Source: Defluviitaleaceae bacterium
Lineage (GTDB): Bacteria; Bacillota; Clostridia; Lachnospirales; WQUN01
Assembly: GCA_009777845.1 (NCBI GenBank)
Contig: WRLD01000005.1
Location: forward strand, 1-64,000
Reading direction: 5' to 3'
DNA length: 64,000 nt
Of this stretch, positions 40,782 to 50,263 are shown one piece after another. The stretch's first letter is position 1; each line of letters opens with the position of its first letter. Below the pieces are notes generated by a model. That model saw only the letters and a program-made list of their open reading frames with translations. It made no database searches and was not told the DNA's origin. The position numbers and the translations under genes were made by a program.

Positions 40782-41408
40782 TTACTTACTATATAACTCA
40801 ACAATGAGCGTTTCGTGCAGGTCGTAGGTTATGTGTTCGCGTAGCGGCTTCATGGCTACCGTACCGCGAAGATTTTCGGGGTCGGCGGTAAGCCATTCTG
40901 GCACTGCGCGAGAATGTGTAACGTCTGATATATCTTTAAAACGCTGTAATGTTTTAGATTTATCGCGTATTTGAATTACATCGCCCACTTTTACTTGATA
41001 CGAGGGGATATTTACCTTTTTGCCGTTTACGGTAATGAGATTGTGGCGGACAATTTGCCGCGCTTCTGTACGCGAACGACCATAACCAAGGCGATACACA
41101 GCGTTATCTAAGCGAAGCTCCAACAAACGGAGCATATTTTCGCCTGTTACGCCTGGTGTAGTACGCGCCTTTTCAAAATACATACGGAATTGTTTTTCTA
41201 ACACGCCGTAAATTCTTTTAGTTTTTTGTTTTTCGCGTAGCTGTTGACCGTACTCGGACAGCTTTTTGCGGCTTGTGCCGTGCTGACCTGGCGCGGTTGG
41301 GCGTTTATTTATGGGGCAGCATTGCTTAGAGCATTTTTCCCCTTTAAGGAACAATTTTTCGCCTTCTCTGCGGCAAAGCCTACAAACAGGCCCAGTATAT
41401 CTTGCCAT
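40782..41408 (-). CDS. rpsD: 30S ribosomal protein S4, zinc-binding form
   Basis: 208 residues. The N-terminus holds [22 protein letters not shown], the four-Cys zinc site of the C+ paralogue. The S4 RNA-binding domain follows ([18 protein letters not shown]). Primary assembly protein of the 30S body; in many bacteria it represses its operon. Confidence 0.97.
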   Translation of the reverse strand: MARYTGPVCRLCRREGEKLFLKGEKCSKQCCPINKRPTAPGQHGTSRKKLSEYGQQLREKQKTKRIYGVLEKQFRMYFEKARTTPGVTGENMLRLLELRLDNAVYRLGYGRSRTEARQIVRHNLITVNGKKVNIPSYQVKVGDVIQIRDKSKTLQRFKDISDVTHSRAVPEWLTADPENLRGTVAMKPLREHITYDLHETLIVELYSK

Positions 41409-41425
41409 ATTCTATAGTCCTCCAA

Positions 41426-41827
41426 TCAAACTCTTCTGCGTTTAGGCGGGCGGCAACCGTTGTGCGGTACAGGCGTAACGTCTTTAATCATGGTGACCTC
41501 AAGACCCGCCGCTTGCAACGCGCGAATAGCCGCTTCTCTGCCGCTGCCCGGCCCGTTTACAAAAACCTCTACGACCTTAAGTCCATATTCCTTAGCCGCT
41601 CCTGCCGCTGTATCTGCCGCCATTTGCGCCGCATAGGGTGTAGACTTACGACTGCCTCGGAAACCAAGCTGACCCGCAGAAGCCCAGCTTAATGCGTTGC
41701 CCGATGCGTCCGTGATGGTAACAATCGTATTGTTAAAAGAAGATTGGATATGCACTTGACCCCTATCAACAAACTTTCTGTCGCGCCTACGGCGTGTCGC
41801 CGCTCTTTTTACTGGTTTTTTTGGCAT
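41426..41827 (-). CDS. rpsK: 30S ribosomal protein S11
   Basis: 133 residues, with [48 protein letters not shown] and the terminal [11 protein letters not shown]. Platform protein near the mRNA exit site. Confidence 0.97.
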   Translation of the reverse strand: MPKKPVKRAATRRRRDRKFVDRGQVHIQSSFNNTIVTITDASGNALSWASAGQLGFRGSRKSTPYAAQMAADTAAGAAKEYGLKVVEVFVNGPGSGREAAIRALQAAGLEVTMIKDVTPVPHNGCRPPKRRRV

Positions 41828-41877
41828 TTAAACACTTATCCTTTCAAAAATACTAAATTGGCTTTGGCAACAAAACA

Positions 41878-42246
41878 TTATTTCTTCTTATTAGCTACTG
41901 TACGCGCCTTACCCTTACGTGTACGCGCATTTGTGCGTGTGCGTTGCCCGCGTACAGGTAACGACTTGCGGTGACGTATGCCGCGGTACGAGCCGATTTC
42001 TACCAAGCGCTTGATGTTCAACGCTACCTCGCGGCGTAGGTCGCCCTCTACCATTTGTGACGATTCGATAATGTTACGAATTTTAATTACTTCGTCGTCG
42101 GTTAAATCTCTAACGCGGGTATCAAAGCTAATTCCCGCCTCGGTGAGAATACGCTTAGAACTCGGACGACCGATTCCATAGATATAGGTAAGCCCGATTT
42201 CGACTCTTTTTTCGCGTGGCAGGTCAATGCCTGAAATACGTGCCAT
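41878..42246 (-). CDS. rpsM: 30S ribosomal protein S13
   Basis: 122 residues: [32 protein letters not shown] and the basic C-terminal tail [15 protein letters not shown] that touches P-site tRNA. The 97-base gap upstream, to rpmJ, holds a conserved hairpin element. Confidence 0.97.
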   Translation of the reverse strand: MARISGIDLPREKRVEIGLTYIYGIGRPSSKRILTEAGISFDTRVRDLTDDEVIKIRNIIESSQMVEGDLRREVALNIKRLVEIGSYRGIRHRKSLPVRGQRTRTNARTRKGKARTVANKKK

Positions 42247-42263
42247 AAATTCTTCCTCCTACC

Positions 42264-42346
42264 AGTCAAAGACTGTTTTCACCGACCAAGCGTAAAACCT
42301 TATGGGGGCTGTTGGTCGCTAATTTTGGCTATATCGCCTCGTATTA
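42264..42346 (-). ncRNA. Duplicated 83-nt hairpin element, copy 1 (rpmJ-rpsM gap)
   Basis: Starts at the rpmJ stop codon. In the message AGCGACCA pairs with TGGTCGGT around ACAGCC-rich loops, and CAGTC with GACTG just before the rpsM ribosome site. The sequence is about 80 percent identical, with the same stems, to the element after rplE (47957-48039). Confidence 0.55.
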
Positions 42347-42457
42347 CCCCTGTCTTTGCTTATGCTTAGGGTTTTCGCAAATAACTCTAAGAGCGCGTTT
42401 GCGCCTAATAATTTTACATTTTTCACAAATCGGTTTAACCGATGGTCTTACTTTCAT
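42344..42457 (-). CDS. rpmJ: 50S ribosomal protein L36
   Basis: 37 residues translated by hand: [19 protein letters not shown], then [13 protein letters not shown]. The three Cys and one His make the zinc site of the C+ form. Canonical place between infA and rpsM. Confidence 0.97.
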   Translation of the reverse strand: MKVRPSVKPICEKCKIIRRKRALRVICENPKHKQRQG

Positions 42458-42506
42458 GCCCGCTCTCTCCTTTTTTTCGTTTCACATTTGACGATTTCAA
42501 GGCTTC

Positions 42507-42552
42507 GAGGCGACATTCCCACCAAGAAGCAGTCGGATAAATGCGGCTGTGC
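42507..42552 (-). promoter_or_regulatory. Hairpin unit after the infA stop
   Basis: A diverged copy of the GGGGC-GCCCC unit: GCGGC-ACA-GCCGC stem, then TTTATCCGACTGC and TTGGTGGGAATGTCG when read on the message strand, between infA and rpmJ. Confidence 0.5.
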
Positions 42553-42555
42553 CGC

Positions 42556-42774
42556 TTACTTATCGCGCCAAACTATCCGCCCCTTAGTCAAATCATAGGG
42601 TGACATTTCAATCAGCACCTTATCGCCTGGAATAATCCGAATAAAATTCATTCGGAGCTTGCCAGATATGTGTGCAAGAATTACATGCTCGTTTTCCAAC
42701 TGGACTTTAAACGTAGCGTTAGGCAATTTTTCTAAAACCTTGCCCTCTACTTCAATTACATCGTCTTTTGACAA
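42556..42774 (-). CDS. infA: Translation initiation factor IF-1
   Basis: 72 residues, a single S1/OB domain ([52 protein letters not shown]). The start is TTG at 42774, supported by GGAGG 9 bases upstream. It overlaps the end of the KOW gene by 19 bases. Confidence 0.97.
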   Translation of the reverse strand: MSKDDVIEVEGKVLEKLPNATFKVQLENEHVILAHISGKLRMNFIRIIPGDKVLIEMSPYDLTKGRIVWRDK

Positions 42775-43037
42775 CGCTCGCTACCTCCCTCCGAGATTAG
42801 GAAATTTTCTATCAATTTACGAATATCTGCGTTTTGCATAGCACGTCCGCACGGTGGCTGTAGCTCTGCTGAAAAATTTGTCGGCTGAACATGCTTTTGC
42901 TTTTTTTTCTTAGGTTTTTCCAGTGTCCGCAGTTTTCCGTCTACTAATATTAAATACTCGCCGTCACTGTCTAGCACAACCATTGGCTTGCCCTTATCGC
43001 GGCCTTTTTTAGAAAAAACTATAGCTCCGCGCTTCAT
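42756..43037 (-). CDS. KOW-domain (L14e-like) RNA-binding protein
   Basis: 93 residues. [34 protein letters not shown] is the KOW/L14e fold found between map and infA in many Clostridia; the basic [15 protein letters not shown] follows. About 25 extra C-terminal residues overlap infA. Probably ribosome associated; the exact role is unknown. Start overlaps the map stop (ATGA). Confidence 0.85.
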   Translation of the reverse strand: MKRGAIVFSKKGRDKGKPMVVLDSDGEYLILVDGKLRTLEKPKKKKQKHVQPTNFSAELQPPCGRAMQNADIRKLIENFLISEGGSERCQKTM

Positions 43038-43780
43038 AGGGTAAGAACCTCCGCTGTGCCGTCTGTGACTAAAACCGTGTTTTCATAATGGGCTGAGTAT
43101 TCTCCATCTCGGGTAATGACTGTCCAATTGTCGTTCATTGTGCTTACCTTGCTTGAACCTAGGTTAATCATAGGCTCTATTGCCAGTGTCATACCACGCC
43201 TAAGGCGCGGGCCGCGTTTTGCTTGCCGTGTGTGCGGAATTTGCGGGTCCTCGTGAAGCTGCCGCCCTATTCCATGTCCGCACCACTCTGTTACTATACC
43301 AAAACCATACGGTTTTACATAGTCATCTATTGCAGCGGAAACATCATGCAGGTTGTTTTCCGCGGTACAAAGCTCTATACCTGCGAAAAAACTCTTTTCA
43401 GCGACATCTAGCAGCTCTCTGTGTTTTTGGTCTATATCGCCCACCGCAAAGGTTCTCGCGGCATCTCCGTGAAACCGTTTGTAACAAACACCGAGGTCAA
43501 TACTGATAATATCGCCATTTAACAGCTTTCTTAAACCAGGTATGCCGTGAATAACCTCATTATTGACGCTCGTGCAAATCGCCTTGGGGAAACCCCTATA
43601 GCCTAAAAAGGTAGGCTTTGCGTCATTGCTGCGAATGAAATCCTCCGCAATCGAGTTCAACTCGCCTGTGGTTATTCCCGCCTTGATAAATTTAGAAAGA
43701 TGCTCGTGAGTACGCGCGACGATTTTCCCTGCAATTCTCATTAAAGCAATTTGTTCGTCGTTTTTTATGAAAATAGCCAT
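43034..43780 (-). CDS. map: Methionine aminopeptidase, type I
   Basis: 248 residues. Metal ligands lie in ISIDLGVCYKRFHGDAARTF (two Asp), GHGIGRQLHEDP (His), AIEPMI (Glu) and YSAHYENTVLV (Glu). It removes the initiator Met from new proteins. It follows secY directly; adk, usually between the two, is missing. Confidence 0.96.
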   Translation of the reverse strand: MAIFIKNDEQIALMRIAGKIVARTHEHLSKFIKAGITTGELNSIAEDFIRSNDAKPTFLGYRGFPKAICTSVNNEVIHGIPGLRKLLNGDIISIDLGVCYKRFHGDAARTFAVGDIDQKHRELLDVAEKSFFAGIELCTAENNLHDVSAAIDDYVKPYGFGIVTEWCGHGIGRQLHEDPQIPHTRQAKRGPRLRRGMTLAIEPMINLGSSKVSTMNDNWTVITRDGEYSAHYENTVLVTDGTAEVLTL

Positions 43781-43783
43781 TTT

Positions 43784-45103
43784 TTATTCCAGAAAGCCCT
43801 TGTAATGGCGCATGAGAAGCTGTGATTCCAGTTGCTTTACAAACTCTAACGCTACGCCTGTTACAATCAAGAGTGACGTGCCGCCGAAGGCAATCATAGA
43901 TGCCGAGGGGGCTAAACGACCCATAACAATAGGCGTAAGCGCGATTAAGCTGTAGAAGCAAGCACCAATCCACGAAAGACGGTTCACGGTGACCTGAATG
44001 AAATCGCTCGTAGGCTTACCTGGGCGAATACCAGGTATAAATCCGCCGTTTTTCTTCATGTTTTCCGCCATTTCAATCGGGTTTACCGCAAAAGACGTAT
44101 AGAAATGCGTAAACGCAAAGATTAGAACAATATACAGAATTGCGCCGACCCAGTGAAGATTGCTGAAGTTTACAAAACGGTTCAGAAATTGTAGGAAAGT
44201 CGCATTCGGGAAAAAGCCTGCAAGCATTGTCGGGAAGCTGATAAGCGACATGGCGAAAATGATTGACAGAACGCCCGCGATATTAACCTTTAGCGGAATG
44301 TACGGATTGCCCTGCATACCTCCGCGGGAGCTTGTAGCCGCCGCTCTGCGTGCGTACTGTACAGGTATTCGACGTTCGCCCTCATGCACAAGCACAACAA
44401 AGCCGATAATCACAACGAACGTAGCAAGAAGCACCACAACGCCCGCAACCGTCAAAATACTGGGGTCTTGTGTGAGCATACTCCAAAAGGTCATAACGCC
44501 AGTAGGAAGCCCCGACAAAATATTGGCAAAAATCAAAAACGACGCGCCGTTACCGATTCCTTTTTCCGTGAGAAGCTCCGCAAGCCACATGATAAAAATT
44601 GTACCCGTTACCATAGCTACTGTAGCAACAATGTATACGAATAAATTGTCATTTGGCGCAGCAAATAAATTTTGTCCGCCGACCTGCGGGTTGCGTGTGT
44701 ACGAATAAACCATTCCCGCGGCTTGTAATGTGGCAAGACCAACAGCCAGGTATCGGGTGATTTGTTGGATTTTTTTACGGCCGTCCTCGTCCTCTTTTTG
44801 CATACTATTCAGTACAGGGATTGCGTATGTCAACAGCTGCATAATAATTGAAGCTGTGATATACGGAGCAATACCCATTGCAAAAACCGTTCCTAGCTCT
44901 CCGCCCATAAGCAAAGAGAAAAACGTCATCGCGCTGTCGCTTTCGCCCCAGCCATAACGCCCAAGGCTTAGCATTTCTAGGCTAATACCAGGAACAGGAA
45001 TCAGCACCGAGCCTATGCGATAAATACACAGCAACAAAAATATGAAAAGCATTTTTTTACGAATATCGTCTACACGCCAAGCATTGGCGAATATTTTAAA
45101 CAA
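43784..45103 (-). CDS. secY: Preprotein translocase subunit SecY
   Basis: 439 residues with ten membrane helices. Landmarks: the N-terminal WRVDDIRKKMLFIFLLL, the plug region ALSLGRYGW-like segment, GERRIPVQYARR (cytoplasmic loop contacting the ribosome and SecA) and FYTSFAVNP. TTG start at 45103 after GAGGTG. Forms the protein-conducting channel with SecE and SecG. Confidence 0.97.
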   Translation of the reverse strand: MFKIFANAWRVDDIRKKMLFIFLLLCIYRIGSVLIPVPGISLEMLSLGRYGWGESDSAMTFFSLLMGGELGTVFAMGIAPYITASIIMQLLTYAIPVLNSMQKEDEDGRKKIQQITRYLAVGLATLQAAGMVYSYTRNPQVGGQNLFAAPNDNLFVYIVATVAMVTGTIFIMWLAELLTEKGIGNGASFLIFANILSGLPTGVMTFWSMLTQDPSILTVAGVVVLLATFVVIIGFVVLVHEGERRIPVQYARRAAATSSRGGMQGNPYIPLKVNIAGVLSIIFAMSLISFPTMLAGFFPNATFLQFLNRFVNFSNLHWVGAILYIVLIFAFTHFYTSFAVNPIEMAENMKKNGGFIPGIRPGKPTSDFIQVTVNRLSWIGACFYSLIALTPIVMGRLAPSASMIAFGGTSLLIVTGVALEFVKQLESQLLMRHYKGFLE

Positions 45104-45114
45104 TCAAATCACCT

Positions 45115-45561
45115 CTACTTCGCAACAATTTCTGCTTTTCCGCCAGCCGCATTGATTTTTTCGGCGGCACTGGTACTAAAGTAATTAACCTTTACGGTTA
45201 GCTTCTTTTTTATTTCGCCGTTGCCGAGAATTTTAACACCATCGCGGGGGTTGGAAACCAAGCCCTTTTGTTTCAAAGCCGCAATATCTACCACTGCGCC
45301 GTCCTCAAATACGTTAAGCAGCTGTACATTGATAGCGATAATTTCTTTCGTGTTTCGGCAAGAATGACCTCTTTTCGGCACACGGCGATACAAAGGCATT
45401 TGACCGCCCTCGAAGCCGACCTTACCTCCGCTGCCCGAACGGGATTTTTGTCCCTTATGACCGCGGCCAGAGGTTTTTCCGTTGCCCGAGCCATGTCCTC
45501 GTCCACGCCGCCAAGCCTTGGTTGTCGCGCCTTTGGCGGGTTTAAGCTCACCTAGCTTCAT
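45115..45561 (-). CDS. rplO: 50S ribosomal protein L15
   Basis: 148 residues from the ATG at 45561, 9 bases after AAAGGAG (a longer frame upstream is not used). MKLGELKPAKGATTKAWRRG, RGHKGQKSRSG and FEGGQMPLYRRVPKRG are typical. Confidence 0.96.
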   Translation of the reverse strand: MKLGELKPAKGATTKAWRRGRGHGSGNGKTSGRGHKGQKSRSGSGGKVGFEGGQMPLYRRVPKRGHSCRNTKEIIAINVQLLNVFEDGAVVDIAALKQKGLVSNPRDGVKILGNGEIKKKLTVKVNYFSTSAAEKINAAGGKAEIVAK

Positions 45562-45591
45562 AGTAAGGCACTCCTTTCCCCATGCCGTCAT

Positions 45592-45644
45592 CAGGACGGC
45601 AAAAGTGGTTTGATGAAAAATAGCTAAAGCTATTTTTCATACTT
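45592..45644 (-). promoter_or_regulatory. Two hairpins between rpmD and rplO
   Basis: GAAAAATAGC and GCTATTTTTC form a perfect 10-bp stem, and GCCGTC with GACGGC a second. They separate otherwise closely packed genes and could mark a processing point. Confidence 0.5.
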
Positions 45645-45815
45645 TTATTCTTCAACTTTAATTAAATGTTTTACATGGTGAATCATTCCGCGTATCGCGG
45701 GGTTGTCTTTCTGCTCTACAGTGGCATTAACCTTTTTCAAGCCAAGCGCCGCTATAGTCGCCCTATGCTTAGGTTTCGCGCCGATGGGCGAACGCACCAA
45801 CGTGATTTTCAACAT
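45645..45815 (-). CDS. rpmD: 50S ribosomal protein L30
   Basis: 56 residues translated by hand: [18 protein letters not shown], then [20 protein letters not shown] and [16 protein letters not shown] overlaps the rpsE stop as TAATG. Too short for most open-frame lists. Confidence 0.96.
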   Translation of the reverse strand: MLKITLVRSPIGAKPKHRATIAALGLKKVNATVEQKDNPAIRGMIHHVKHLIKVEE

Positions 45816-46336
45816 TAGCTGTTCCTCGCTTCATAAATTTCGTCAACGGACTTGCCGCGCAAGCGCGCTACAGCCGTAGGTGTCTTGATTGCTTTAAGCC
45901 CCGTGAGAGTGGCTTTTACGACATTATGTTTATTATTTGAACCAATCGACTTTGTTACCACATTGCGAACGCCAACAAGCTCCAGCACGGCGCGAACCGC
46001 ACCGCCCGCAATAATTCCTGTTCCCTCGGGAGCAGGACGCATAAGAACCCTTGCCGCACCAAAATGCCCAACGATTTCATGGAAAAGCGAATCGTTTTCG
46101 TTTTTTTCAAGGAAAAATAGGTTTTTCTTTGCGTCCTCTTTTCCTTTGCGGATAGCCTCGGGTATTTCGTTAGCCTTACCAAGCCCGACACCTACGTGTC
46201 CTGCCTCGTCGCCAACAACTACAAGCGCAGCAAAACGGAATGTACGCCCGCCTTTTACTACCTTAGTTACGCGATTGATTGAAACTACTTTGTCTTTTAA
46301 ATCCAAAGAGTTCGCATCTATCTTTTTAATAGCCAT
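45815..46336 (-). CDS. rpsE: 30S ribosomal protein S5
   Basis: 173 residues: [60 protein letters not shown]. Fidelity and mRNA helicase role on the 30S. Confidence 0.97.
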   Translation of the reverse strand: MAIKKIDANSLDLKDKVVSINRVTKVVKGGRTFRFAALVVVGDEAGHVGVGLGKANEIPEAIRKGKEDAKKNLFFLEKNENDSLFHEIVGHFGAARVLMRPAPEGTGIIAGGAVRAVLELVGVRNVVTKSIGSNNKHNVVKATLTGLKAIKTPTAVARLRGKSVDEIYEARNS

Positions 46337-46353
46337 AGGTCATAAGCTCCTTC

Positions 46354-46728
46354 TTAGAACTTCAATCCTGCTTCTCTTGCGGCATCTGCAAGCGCCGCGA
46401 TTTTTCCGTGATAAATATACCCGCCCCTGTCGAAAACAACTTCCTCAATGCCGAGCTTTTTCGCTTTTTCGGCTACAGAAGTACCAACAATTTTAGCGGC
46501 CTCGATATTAGATGTGGACTTCAACGCGGCGGTTTTAACCAAGCTCTCGTCCATAGTAGACGCGCTCGCAAGAGTACAGCCCTTCACATCGTCAATCAGC
46601 TGTGCATAGATATACTTATTAGACTTGAAAACAGCTAGGCGCGGTCTGCTTGCCGTACCCGACAGGTTACGGCGCAACCTATAATGCCGTTTCTTGCGCG
46701 CATCTGCGCGACATGGTTTGTTTATCAT
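46354..46728 (-). CDS. rplR: 50S ribosomal protein L18
   Basis: 124 residues: [55 protein letters not shown]. Binds 5S rRNA with L5. Confidence 0.97.
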   Translation of the reverse strand: MINKPCRADARKKRHYRLRRNLSGTASRPRLAVFKSNKYIYAQLIDDVKGCTLASASTMDESLVKTAALKSTSNIEAAKIVGTSVAEKAKKLGIEEVVFDRGGYIYHGKIAALADAAREAGLKF

Positions 46729-46753
46729 AAGTCACCTTCTTTTTTTGACTATC

Positions 46754-47296
46754 TTACTTCTTGCCTGCCTTGCCTGCTTTACGTCTGATATATTCGTTTT
46801 CATATTTAACACCCTTGCCCTTATACGGCTCTGGTGGACGTTTTTCTCTAATGTTTGCGGCATATTGACCGACCTTTTCCTTGTCTATGCCCGAGATAAT
46901 GATTTTGTTAGTACCGTCTAGGGTACTTTCTACTCCGTCAGGGTCTTGCATTTCCACTGGGTGGGAATAGCCCAAATTCAAAGTAAGTTTGTTGCCGCTT
47001 TTTGCGGCACGATAGCCCGTACCGATAATATCTAAGCGTTTTACATATCCGTCAGTTACACCCACAACCATATTATTGATAAGTGTACGGGTAAGCCCAT
47101 GCAATGATTTAAACCGCTTCAAGTCGTTGGGGCGGGTAACAATTACCGCTCCGTCCTCCTGTGCGATGGTCATGTCCGGTGACAGCTTACGGCTAAGTGT
47201 ACCCTTTGGGCCTTTTACCGTTACCAGGTTTCCGTCAGCGATTGTTACTGTTACACCGCTGGGAATGGGTATTGGAAGTCGTCCAATTCTCGACAT
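46754..47296 (-). CDS. rplF: 50S ribosomal protein L6
   Basis: 180 residues: [43 protein letters not shown] and [19 protein letters not shown] ending. Two-domain L6 near the factor-binding site. Confidence 0.97.
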   Translation of the reverse strand: MSRIGRLPIPIPSGVTVTIADGNLVTVKGPKGTLSRKLSPDMTIAQEDGAVIVTRPNDLKRFKSLHGLTRTLINNMVVGVTDGYVKRLDIIGTGYRAAKSGNKLTLNLGYSHPVEMQDPDGVESTLDGTNKIIISGIDKEKVGQYAANIREKRPPEPYKGKGVKYENEYIRRKAGKAGKK

Positions 47297-47323
47297 GATT
47301 CTGCACCTCCTTATTTATTTTAA

Positions 47324-47722
47324 TTACCAAATGAACGCTAAAATCTCGCCGCCCACGCCTTGCGTGCGCGCATCTTTATCGGTCATAACGCCTTTGTTTG
47401 TAGAAACAATCGCAGTCCCCAAGCCGTTAAGAACCTTTGGTAAATCTTCACAGCCAACATAAACTCTAAGGCCAGGCTTAGAAATACGTTTCAAGCCTGC
47501 AATAACCTTTTCGTTTTTGTTTTTGCCGTATTTAAGAGTAATCCGCATGGTTTTTTTCACGCCGTTGGTTACTATTTCGTAGCCCTTAACGTAACCCTCT
47601 TTTACTAAAATAGATGCAATAGCTTCTTTCATTTTAGACGAGGGTACGTCTACCTTGGTGTGCCTTGCCATGTTTGCGTTGCGGATTCTCGTGAGCATAT
47701 CGCCAATAGGGTCGGATAACAT
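47324..47722 (-). CDS. rpsH: 30S ribosomal protein S8
   Basis: 132 residues from ATG 47722, 7 bases after AGGAGG; a TTG two codons upstream is not used. [18 protein letters not shown] and [19 protein letters not shown] are typical. Often the repressor of the spc operon. Confidence 0.97.
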   Translation of the reverse strand: MLSDPIGDMLTRIRNANMARHTKVDVPSSKMKEAIASILVKEGYVKGYEIVTNGVKKTMRITLKYGKNKNEKVIAGLKRISKPGLRVYVGCEDLPKVLNGLGTAIVSTNKGVMTDKDARTQGVGGEILAFIW

Positions 47723-47754
47723 TAGCAATCCTCCTTGCTTCTAAATATTCAGTA

Positions 47755-47940
47755 TTACCAACTTGCTTTTCTTACGCCAGGGATTTGCCCTTTGTAAGCT
47801 AATTCGCGGAAGCAGATACGGCAAATGCCGTATTTACGCAGGTTTGCGTGCGGCCGTCCGCAAATATTGCAGCGTCTATATGCCCTTACGGCAAACTTCG
47901 GCTTTTTTGCAGCTTTTAAAACTAAGGCTTTTCTTGCCAT
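47755..47940 (-). CDS. rpsN: 30S ribosomal protein S14, zinc (type Z) form
   Basis: 61 residues, with [20 protein letters not shown] giving four zinc ligands and the ending [15 protein letters not shown]. The zinc form is normal for Gram-positive spc operons. Confidence 0.97.
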   Translation of the reverse strand: MARKALVLKAAKKPKFAVRAYRRCNICGRPHANLRKYGICRICFRELAYKGQIPGVRKASW

Positions 47941-47956
47941 TATCAGTTCCTCCTAC

Positions 47957-48039
47957 AGTCACAGACTGTTTTCAACGACCACACGCGAAGCCCTCTTAGG
48001 CTGTTGGTCGCTAATTATGGCTATATTCGCTTCGTCTTA
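47957..48039 (-). ncRNA. Duplicated 83-nt hairpin element, copy 2 (rplE-rpsN gap)
   Basis: Begins at the rplE stop codon. In the message AGCGACCAACAGCC pairs with GGGCT and TGTGGTCGTT, and CAGTC with GACTG just upstream of the rpsN ribosome site. Same length, place relative to stop and start, and stems as copy 1. Confidence 0.55.
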
Positions 48040-48582
48040 ATTTGGACGAATAAAGGGCATACCAAACAGCGATAACAATTCGCGTGCTTCCTCGTCTGTT
48101 TTGGCAGTAGTTACAAAAACAATTTCCATTCCACGCAATTTATCAATTTTGTCAAAGGATATTTCGGGGAAAATCAATTGCTCTTTAATACCCAGGGTAT
48201 AATTTCCGCGTCCGTCAAACGCATCGGGGCTTACACCGCGAAAGTCACGAACACGCGGGATAGCTATATTTATTAGCCTGTCAACAAAGCTGTACATTTT
48301 AGCACCGCGGAGCGTTACCTTACAGCCAACTGGCATACCTGCGCGCAGCTTGAACGCCGAAATAGATTTTTTTGCTTTAGTTACGACTGCCTTTTGACCC
48401 GTGATTGTCGCGAGGTCATTTGTGGCATGTTCAATAACCTTTGAATTGTCCTTAGCTTCGCCCAAACCGATATTTACTACTACCTTTTCGATTTTTGGCA
48501 CAGCCATTTTATTCGTATAACCGAATTTTTTCATCATGCCTGTAACGACATCTTTTTCGTAAATTTCTTTTAGCCGACTCAT
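48037..48582 (-). CDS. rplE: 50S ribosomal protein L5
   Basis: 181 residues from ATG 48582, 8 bases after [45 protein letters not shown] and the ending GMPFIRPN. Binds 5S rRNA. Confidence 0.97.
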   Translation of the reverse strand: MSRLKEIYEKDVVTGMMKKFGYTNKMAVPKIEKVVVNIGLGEAKDNSKVIEHATNDLATITGQKAVVTKAKKSISAFKLRAGMPVGCKVTLRGAKMYSFVDRLINIAIPRVRDFRGVSPDAFDGRGNYTLGIKEQLIFPEISFDKIDKLRGMEIVFVTTAKTDEEARELLSLFGMPFIRPN

Positions 48583-48604
48583 GTCCGCGACCTCCAATTA
48601 GTGA

Positions 48605-48928
48605 CTAATCAATGATTTCGCCCGTCGATTTCGCGTAACGCTTTTTCACCATTTCGCCGCCCACTTCCTCTAGCTTGTAGCCTAGGCGGGTTGGCTTATC
48701 TTTATGAAGATACATTACGTTAGAAATATGCAGTGGGGCTTCACGGCGGGTAATTCCGCCTGTTTGGTTGGCACGGTTGGGCTTTTGGTGCTTAGTCTGC
48801 ATGTTAAGCCCCTCGATTACGATTCGTCCCTTTTCTCGGTCGATAAGAAGCACGCGCCCTGTTCTGCCGACTTCCTTACCCGCAATCACTTGTACCGTAT
48901 CGCCGCGTTTTAATTTTACCTTATTCAT
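48605..48928 (-). CDS. rplX: 50S ribosomal protein L24
   Basis: 107 residues from ATG 48928; the ribosome site is weak and a GTG three codons upstream cannot be ruled out. KLKRGDTVQVIAGKEVGRTG (KOW) and GLNMQTKHQKP are typical. Early 50S assembly protein. Confidence 0.96.
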   Translation of the reverse strand: MNKVKLKRGDTVQVIAGKEVGRTGRVLLIDREKGRIVIEGLNMQTKHQKPNRANQTGGITRREAPLHISNVMYLHKDKPTRLGYKLEEVGGEMVKKRYAKSTGEIID

Positions 48929-48942
48929 AGAAATCACGCTTT

Positions 48943-49311
48943 CTATAAAACCTCGGGAGCGAGAGAAACTATACGCATAAACTGCTTTTCGCGTAATTCT
49001 CTAGCAACCGGCCCAAATATACGAGTGCCTCTCGGGGTTTTGTCCTCGCGGATAATAACCGCCGCATTTTGGTCAAAACGAATGGACGAACCGTCGGGGC
49101 GAGAAAAGCCCTTAACCGTGCGTACCACTACCGCCTTGACGACCTCGCCTTTTTTTACTACGCCGCCTGGTGTTGCGTCCTTTACCGAGGCTACAATAAT
49201 ATCGCCAACACCAGCATACCTGCGTTTACTGCCGCCAAGAACGCGAATACACAATAGCTCCTTCGCGCCGGAATTATCCGCAGAGGCAAGCCGTGTTTCC
49301 TGTTGTATCAT
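48943..49311 (-). CDS. rplN: 50S ribosomal protein L14
   Basis: 122 residues: [50 protein letters not shown]. Contacts 16S rRNA in an intersubunit bridge. Confidence 0.97.
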   Translation of the reverse strand: MIQQETRLASADNSGAKELLCIRVLGGSKRRYAGVGDIIVASVKDATPGGVVKKGEVVKAVVVRTVKGFSRPDGSSIRFDQNAAVIIREDKTPRGTRIFGPVARELREKQFMRIVSLAPEVL

Positions 49312-49323
49312 ATTAACAGCCTC

Positions 49324-49581
49324 CTATTTCGCCTTCTCTAAAATCGTAACCAACCGCCACCGCTTATCCTTAGACAGCGGCCGTGTTTCCATTACGCGAA
49401 CTCTATCGCCGATTGCACACTCGTTTGCTTCGTCATGCGCTTTCAGCTTGTACGTGCGTTTAACAATTTTTCCGATTAACGGGTGACGGATACGGTTTTC
49501 CACCGCCACAACAATTGTTTTATCCATTTTATCGCTTACTACTTTGCCTACCCTTGTTTTGCGTAAGTTGCGAGTCTCCAT
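49324..49581 (-). CDS. rpsQ: 30S ribosomal protein S17
   Basis: 85 residues: [53 protein letters not shown]. Confidence 0.97.
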   Translation of the reverse strand: METRNLRKTRVGKVVSDKMDKTIVVAVENRIRHPLIGKIVKRTYKLKAHDEANECAIGDRVRVMETRPLSKDKRWRLVTILEKAK

Positions 49582-49594
49582 TTTTCAATACCTC

Positions 49595-49804
49595 CTATGC
49601 CAAACCCTTGGCGCGCTGTGTCATTACTGTTTGTATTCTTGCGATGTTCTTGCGAACCTCGCCAATTCGCGCCGTGTTGTCCAGTTGGTTAGTGGCGTTT
49701 TGGAAGCGCAAGTTGAATAATTCCTTTTTTGATGTTACTAACTCAACTTTTAATTCTTCCACGGATTTATCTTTAAGGGACTCTAGGTATTTCTTAGATT
49801 TCAC
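49595..49804 (-). CDS. rpmC: 50S ribosomal protein L29
   Basis: 69 residues with a GTG start at 49804 after [25 protein letters not shown] and [14 protein letters not shown] are the two-helix L29 signature near the tunnel exit. Confidence 0.96.
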   Translation of the reverse strand: MKSKKYLESLKDKSVEELKVELVTSKKELFNLRFQNATNQLDNTARIGEVRKNIARIQTVMTQRAKGLA

Positions 49805-49822
49805 AGTACCTCAGCCTCCTTG

Positions 49823-50263
49823 TTATTGTGCCTGCTCCGCCAAAATTTCGTCTAGCTCTTTCCTAGAAACAACCTTACATTTTATCGGGAGCTTGTAGCT
49901 TGCTAGTTTTAGCGCGCGGCGAGAGGTTTCCTCGTCTGCGCCGTCTATTTCAAACATAATGCGGCCTGGCTTTACCACCGCTACCCAGTATTCGGGCGAG
50001 CCTTTTCCGCTACCCATACGAGTTTCGGCGGGCTTTTCTGTCACTGGCTTGTCGGGGAAAATCTTTATCCATACCTTACCGCCGCGTTTCATTGTTCTGT
50101 TGAGAACAATACGTGCCGACTCGATTTGATTTGCGGTTATCCATGTAGGCTCCATTGCTATAAGCCCATATGCGCCGTAAGTGATTTTATTGCCGCGCAG
50201 CGCCTTTCCTGTCATTCGACCGCGGAACTGCTTGCGTCTTTTTACCCTTTTTGGCATTAGCAT
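49823..50263 (-). CDS. rplP: 50S ribosomal protein L16
   Basis: 146 residues: [59 protein letters not shown]. The start lies 77 bases inside rpsC in another frame, with AAGGAG 9 bases before the first ATG. L16 completes the peptidyl-transferase region. Confidence 0.97.
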   Translation of the reverse strand: MLMPKRVKRRKQFRGRMTGKALRGNKITYGAYGLIAMEPTWITANQIESARIVLNRTMKRGGKVWIKIFPDKPVTEKPAETRMGSGKGSPEYWVAVVKPGRIMFEIDGADEETSRRALKLASYKLPIKCKVVSRKELDEILAEQAQ

